From NCBI GenBank assembly GCA_022579005.1, contig MU401610.1, positions 1 to 64,000 of the forward strand: DNA of 64,000 nucleotides. Reading direction: 5' to 3'. This document shows positions 60,425 to 64,000 of the stretch, piece after piece. The position numbers were made by a program, and so were the translations under genes. The notes below the pieces were generated by a model. That model saw only the letters and a list, made by a program, of their open reading frames with translations. It made no database searches and had not been told where the DNA came from. This stretch comes from Poronia punctata (lineage: Eukaryota > Ascomycota > Sordariomycetes > Xylariales > Xylariaceae). The number at the start of each line of letters is the position of its first letter. Position 1 is the first letter of the stretch.

Positions 60425-60526
60425 TGTCCTCGGTGAGGCTCGAACTCACGACCTTTGGATAGCCCAATCTTAGACTGGATCATACGAATATGAGACCAAC
60501 GCTCTAGCCAACTGAGCCACGAAGAC
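60425..60526 (-). tRNA. tRNA-Met (CAT), with a 28-base intron
   Basis: It folds as a cloverleaf: acceptor stem GTCTTCG with CGAGGAC, D arm GCTC/GAGC, T arm GTGAG/CTCAC with TTCGAGC loop, and discriminator A. The anticodon loop is CTCATA, anticodon CAT at 34-36. A 28-base intron (60488-60461) follows position 37, the standard place for nuclear tRNA introns, and contains ATG, which can pair with the anticodon. The stem TTGGT/TCCAA has one mismatch (T31-T39). D-loop sequence AGTTGGCTA fits the elongator rather than the initiator form. The internal B box GTTCGAGCC is present. A pol III T run follows. Confidence 0.88.
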
Positions 60527-61158
60527 ATGTGATTGTTGATTGATGGTACAAAATCTAGATTAAAATTCAACGTATGCCAAAACACGACCTCAGCTAGAAT
60601 GCATATGTCTGCATGCCTTTGGAAGTAAAACTCAGATAAGAACTAGATCTTTTCTTTTCCTCTTTTACTATTAACATCTTTGGTAAAGTCATGGTCATGG
60701 TCGCAACGCATCAATTAAGTTTGAGCGTAGCCTCATTTCATAATATTTCGGCCATCAAATGATCTGAATAAGTTTACAAGACATACTGGTCGTCAGGGGC
60801 ATTCATTCATTAAGTGTCAACCTTGGCTGAAAAGAAACTGTTGGTATGGCTGTCGACTCCGTCACAAACTCAACAAGTTAGACATAGGTACATTATTTCA
60901 GGCGGGCAAGGTATTGGATGGCTGTCCTGGTGTAAATCCATAAGGTGTATGTATGTGTATGTCTCTTTTGCTAAAACTCTTTGCATCTATCTTTAGTCTA
61001 TTTTCCTTCCTATAACTCCTATTTCTATCCTTACTCCATACGAGGAAATCACGGAAATATTCTTCACTAAATTATAGGAAATAAGTTACTTTGGGCACTT
61101 ACTGCTAAGTTCCTCCTCCCACGTTTCAGTCAGTGTTTCGTTCTCTTTCCTTTAGTAT
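60527..61158. other. Intergenic between the tRNA and the Zn2Cys6-like gene
   Basis: It should include the tRNA 5' flank and the 3' UTR of the minus-strand gene beyond. No gene-like frame is present. Confidence 0.6.
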
Positions 61159-61968
61159 TCATCCGTCCGTAGGTAGAAGTAAGGTGCGATGCAGTCGGGT
61201 TGGGAGGATATCTTTCCAGGTCACATTCCAAGAGTTATCGGCACGGTCAAGTTCGGAGAAACCCGCCCCGCTGTAAGAAGGCAGCGCGAAGCTCTGTACG
61301 TCGGACGCGCATAGATAATGGCCCATGACGTACCCGGGTTCTCCGGCGTAGTGCTGGCGGATAATCTCCTGCAGTTGCTGGTGCGGCAGGGCCGCAACAC
61401 CTTTCGCCGTGGAACCGACGAAGTCCGGGTTCAGCCAGGGCGGTCCAAAAAAAGGTCCCACCCTGCGTCGTTCATTTTTCGGCCGGATGCTCACGCAGTA
61501 TTCCGCCCTCGACCGCCGACAAGCGGCGCATTGAGGCTCCGATTCCTTTCCGATGTAGTTCAGCGTGCATCGCAGCCCCTTCTCCCTGCACCTGAGGCAA
61601 GACCGTCCAACGTCTTCGGTACATCTGATGACCCGCCTAGGTCTCGCAACTTCTTTCGTATTTACTGCCGGGCTTTTCGTCGGCGGCAGGGACGATCTCG
61701 GTTTACTACTCTCTGTCGTGCCGTCATCTAATATTAGTTGGACAAGTTCTGTTTCGATATTATCCATTCCATCTGTTGTCTCAGTCTCCGGGTCCACACC
61801 TTGCTCGATAGGCGGTAGATCCTCTCGCGCCTTGTAATGCTGAGCCAGCTCAACATCGATAGACGGCAGGCCTTTCATGTCTTTCTTTACTTCCTTAAAC
61901 CCGACCCCGCCAACAGACACGGGGCGGATATCGTCGTCGGGGGTATAAATTCTCGCTGTCAACACCAT
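61159..61968 (-). CDS. Zn2Cys6-like protein (269 aa)
   Basis: This is a single exon of 269 residues, with no membrane segment. Six Cys at 124, 127, 134, 147, 150 and 158 give C-x2-C-x6-C-x12-C-x2-C-x7-C, the spacing of the fungal Zn(II)2Cys6 DNA-binding cluster, preceded by an extra Cys116. It is atypical: the cluster lies in the middle rather than near the N-terminus, the linker has 12 residues, and there is no following dimerisation coil or fungal-TF domain. The N-terminal third is acidic; the rest is basic after the cluster (KNERRR), then a C-terminal part with PPWLNPDF and SGAGFSELDRADNSWNVTWKDILP. Such proteins are frequent in moulds and mostly uncharacterised. DNA binding is possible but unproven. 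Confidence 0.7.
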   Translation of the reverse strand: MVLTARIYTPDDDIRPVSVGGVGFKEVKKDMKGLPSIDVELAQHYKAREDLPPIEQGVDPETETTDGMDNIETELVQLILDDGTTESSKPRSSLPPTKSPAVNTKEVARPRRVIRCTEDVGRSCLRCREKGLRCTLNYIGKESEPQCAACRRSRAEYCVSIRPKNERRRVGPFFGPPWLNPDFVGSTAKGVAALPHQQLQEIIRQHYAGEPGYVMGHYLCASDVQSFALPSYSGAGFSELDRADNSWNVTWKDILPTRLHRTLLLPTDG

Positions 61969-63468
61969 GGTTGATAGTATGCTTTTCCCTTGTTATTAGT
62001 CAGTAGTTAATGTTACCGAGCAAGGCCGAAGTAGAAACCAGGGACCTGACCCTGCTCATATATGACTTTTTTGCTACAGGCCGCTTTATCAACGCACGTT
62101 TGTCAGTGTAGCTTTGGCGAATAAATGATAATCCCTAGTCTTTGTTGGGGGCTTGTTGCCCTTGCCGATCCAAGACAATGGATGAACTCTGACAAAGAGA
62201 TTGTGTTGGTGCCCAGTGTAACAGCAGATTAATGCCTGACTCGCAAGATAACCCGTTCCTAAGAAGTGACGTGGTTGGTGATAGAATTGACACGGGTCAG
62301 AAGTTTGATAGGCTTGGCGGTTTCTGCCTGGGCTATTGACGAGGTGGTGACAGTCACTAGTGGAAAGAGGAACTGGGAATTTGGGAAGACGGAGTAAAAG
62401 GCTCATGTTTATTCCAACCATGGCATGTCCTTATATCTAAGGTGTCAAATCTTTCAAGCCTGAATCACCCCCAAAGGTGTGAAGCAGACTTACTTACTGT
62501 TACTCACAAAAGGAGGGCTCCAGATTGGATGAAACGCGGACAATGAATAGTTGAACAATGTGATGGTGTCTTCTTTGTCCCTGTCTGTCCCTGTTTGTCG
62601 GGCCCAACGTACCACCGTAAGCTAAATGATCGTTCAAGGAAGTGGCATAATACAATCTGCTGTAGTCGGCGCGCCTAACAGGCTGTAGTCGACGGCTCAA
62701 CTAGGAAACATCAGTCGTTAGTTTCTTCGGGTAGCTCTTGACGCCGCCCCCTCCCCAACTTATACTATTCGACACGAGGCGTATGGCTATCACTGGTTGG
62801 GAGCCCCTCGCTACCGTTGTTTGCAACAATACAAGACAAAAAGTAAAGGATTATACTGTCGACCCAGTAGTACGCTACGCACCTTGAGTGAAGCCAAAAT
62901 CATGAGATGTTGCGTTGTGCGAGTCTATATTGTGGTTGCTGGTCCCAATTTACGAACGCCAAGCAAAAGCTTATTCCCCCAGGTCGGAGTCGGCACCATT
63001 TTAATGCCTTAAGTAGGTAGCTTACGTATGTTGTAACCTTACATCTATCTACTGGATAGGACTGCGACGACACACAAGCTTGTTGTAATTGCTACCCTAT
63101 CGACTGTAATAGTAAATAAAACTGGCCTATTCATACCTCCCATTCATCACTGAAGCTGTTTTATTTTCTGTGGTGGGTGATGCAACCCAAGTTGTTGAGA
63201 AATGTCGTCATAAGTATAATTACGTACCCGTACCTAAAGTTTGAACTGAACCAGCCACTTACATCTCGTACCCCACCACAGATGGCACCTAAACAGAGGT
63301 AGATTGCTAGCACCCCGCTTGCGCACGGCCACAATAGCCACACCCGAACAATAACCGGCGGTCACAAACCCTAAACTTGTGCGCCTACTTCAATTCGTCC
63401 CGCGACTTTGTCAATTTCCCTTTCCTCTTTCCAGTATCACCATCAAGCAGAACCTCATCGACAGCAAA
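61969..63468. other. Intergenic, promoter of the Zn2Cys6-like gene and of eL41
   Basis: The two genes are divergent, so both promoters lie here. Short frames have no features. The eL41 side has a telobox-like AAACCCTAAA (63366-63375) and a C/T-rich tract next to the likely transcript start (63400-63440). Confidence 0.55.
63366..63375. promoter_or_regulatory. Telobox-like AAACCCTAAA upstream of the eL41 gene
   Basis: The decamer AAACCCTAAA lies about 325 bp upstream of the eL41 start codon and about 95 bp upstream of the predicted 5'-UTR intron. Telomere-repeat-like boxes are known in ribosomal-protein promoters of several eukaryotes. Function here is inference. Confidence 0.45.
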
Positions 63469-63683
63469 GTAAGTCCGCCATCCCCATGCCCTTTCGCAAC
63501 GTAAGGGTATACCACTATCTTCCCCTTCTCGTAATTTCCCAGCTGTCAATGCGATGCGCGCCGGTCATACCGGCGGTGCACGCTGACGTGTGTTTTGGCG
63601 GGCGAAACCCCGCCTTAACTGACATCATCCATCACAACCACCCGGGTCAATCTACAGAACCTTTTACTGACTGTCTTCCACAG
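63469..63683 (+). other. Predicted 5'-UTR intron of the eL41 gene
   Basis: Donor AAAGTAAGT and acceptor TCTTCCACAG fit the consensus. Removing the 215 bp joins a C/T-rich leader to TTGCCAAG before the ATG. Ribosomal-protein genes of fungi often have an intron next to the start codon. A transcript would be needed for proof. Confidence 0.6.
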
Positions 63684-63691
63684 TTGCCAAG

Positions 63692-63825
63692 ATGAGAGCT
63701 AAGTGGAGAAAGAAGAGAGTTCGTCGCCTCAAGCGCAAGAGAAGAAAGATGAGAGCCAGATCGTAAGTTTACCGTCGTGTCGTCGTATCATTCGTTCTCC
63801 TACTGACAACCCTAACAGCAAGTAA
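63692..63825 (+). CDS. RPL41: 60S ribosomal protein eL41 (25 aa)
   Basis: This is one of the smallest eukaryotic proteins, a basic helix at the subunit interface of the ribosome. Exon 1 (63692-63762) and exon 2 (63819-63825) join across a 56-bp intron (GTAAGT...CCTAACAG) that splits the codon of Ser24. The 25-residue product begins MRAKWRKKRVRRLKRKRRKM and ends in RARSK, with 17 Arg/Lys, matching the family in length and sequence. The last coding exon holds only the Ser completion, Lys and stop. The frame is too short for usual gene-finding cut-offs. Confidence 0.97.
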
Positions 63826-64000
63826 ACAACTCGCACATGCTCGATCTCGGCAGTCTTCGCATGAACGGAATACATCATCCATAAAAGACAATTACATCCA
63901 AATTCATCCACATTGACGGCAATCACACAACAAGTATTTCATCACACAACAAACACGACCTAACAACGTCCTGCGCGCCGGGTCATGAAGGGAAGGAATG
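63826..64000. other. 3' flank of the eL41 gene
   Basis: The gene's 3' UTR, without further features. Confidence 0.6.

Overview
The window looks like nuclear DNA of a filamentous ascomycete, most likely a Sordariomycete. The genes have short GT-AG introns (about 50-190 bp), often with CTAAC/CTGAC-like branch sites. There is a mutated AT-rich transposon block typical of repeat-induced point mutation (RIP). The proteins (group I G-alpha, RasGEF with SH3, GH64, GH16, C2H2/fungal-TF fusion) fit a mould. No species can be named from the sequence alone.

Layout. Positions 1 to about 7523 are a very AT-rich block with no open reading frame. It contains one complete LTR retrotransposon at 234-6525, with 389-bp LTRs starting TG and ending CA and 5-bp GTTAT target duplications. 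The two LTRs differ only by transitions. Composition switches sharply near 7.52 kb. Next come an orphan gene (7879-8526, -) and a Cdc25-type Ras exchange factor (9781-13712, -, five exons). From 13.7 to 30.1 kb there is a long gene-poor stretch with short repeats, homopolymers and a 10-N assembly gap. A C2H2/fungal-TF regulator (30131-32832, +) and a secreted GH16-like protein (35007-36252, +) follow, then another gene-poor interval to 40.8 kb.

From 40.8 to 51.6 kb is a dense housekeeping block: GH64 glucanase-like protein (+), GLE2/RAE1 mRNA-export factor (-), SAS10/UTP3 ribosome-biogenesis factor (-), TSC10 3-ketosphinganine reductase (+) and a group I G-alpha subunit (-). SAS10 and TSC10 are divergent and share a 531-bp promoter region. 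After a 5.5-kb spacer come an Smr-domain protein with a C-terminal CaaX-like motif (57095-58297, +), a small Cys-rich protein (59568-60017, +), an intron-containing tRNA-Met (60425-60526, -), a Zn2Cys6-like protein (61159-61968, -) and the 25-residue ribosomal protein eL41 (63692-63825, +).

Functionally there is no gene cluster. The RasGEF and G-alpha genes both belong to nutrient/cAMP signalling but lie 37 kb apart. The rest are scattered housekeeping genes (ribosome biogenesis, translation, mRNA export, sphingolipid synthesis) plus cell-wall-type glycosidases. I found no convincing new multi-gene system. The most distinctive signals are the octamer TACTCGTA/TACGAGTA, found about 19 times and only between genes, the RIP-mutated retrotransposon, a long CCAAT palindrome, and the CaaX tail on the Smr protein. 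Exon boundaries were worked out by hand from splice signals, reading frame and family conservation; all totals are in frame.
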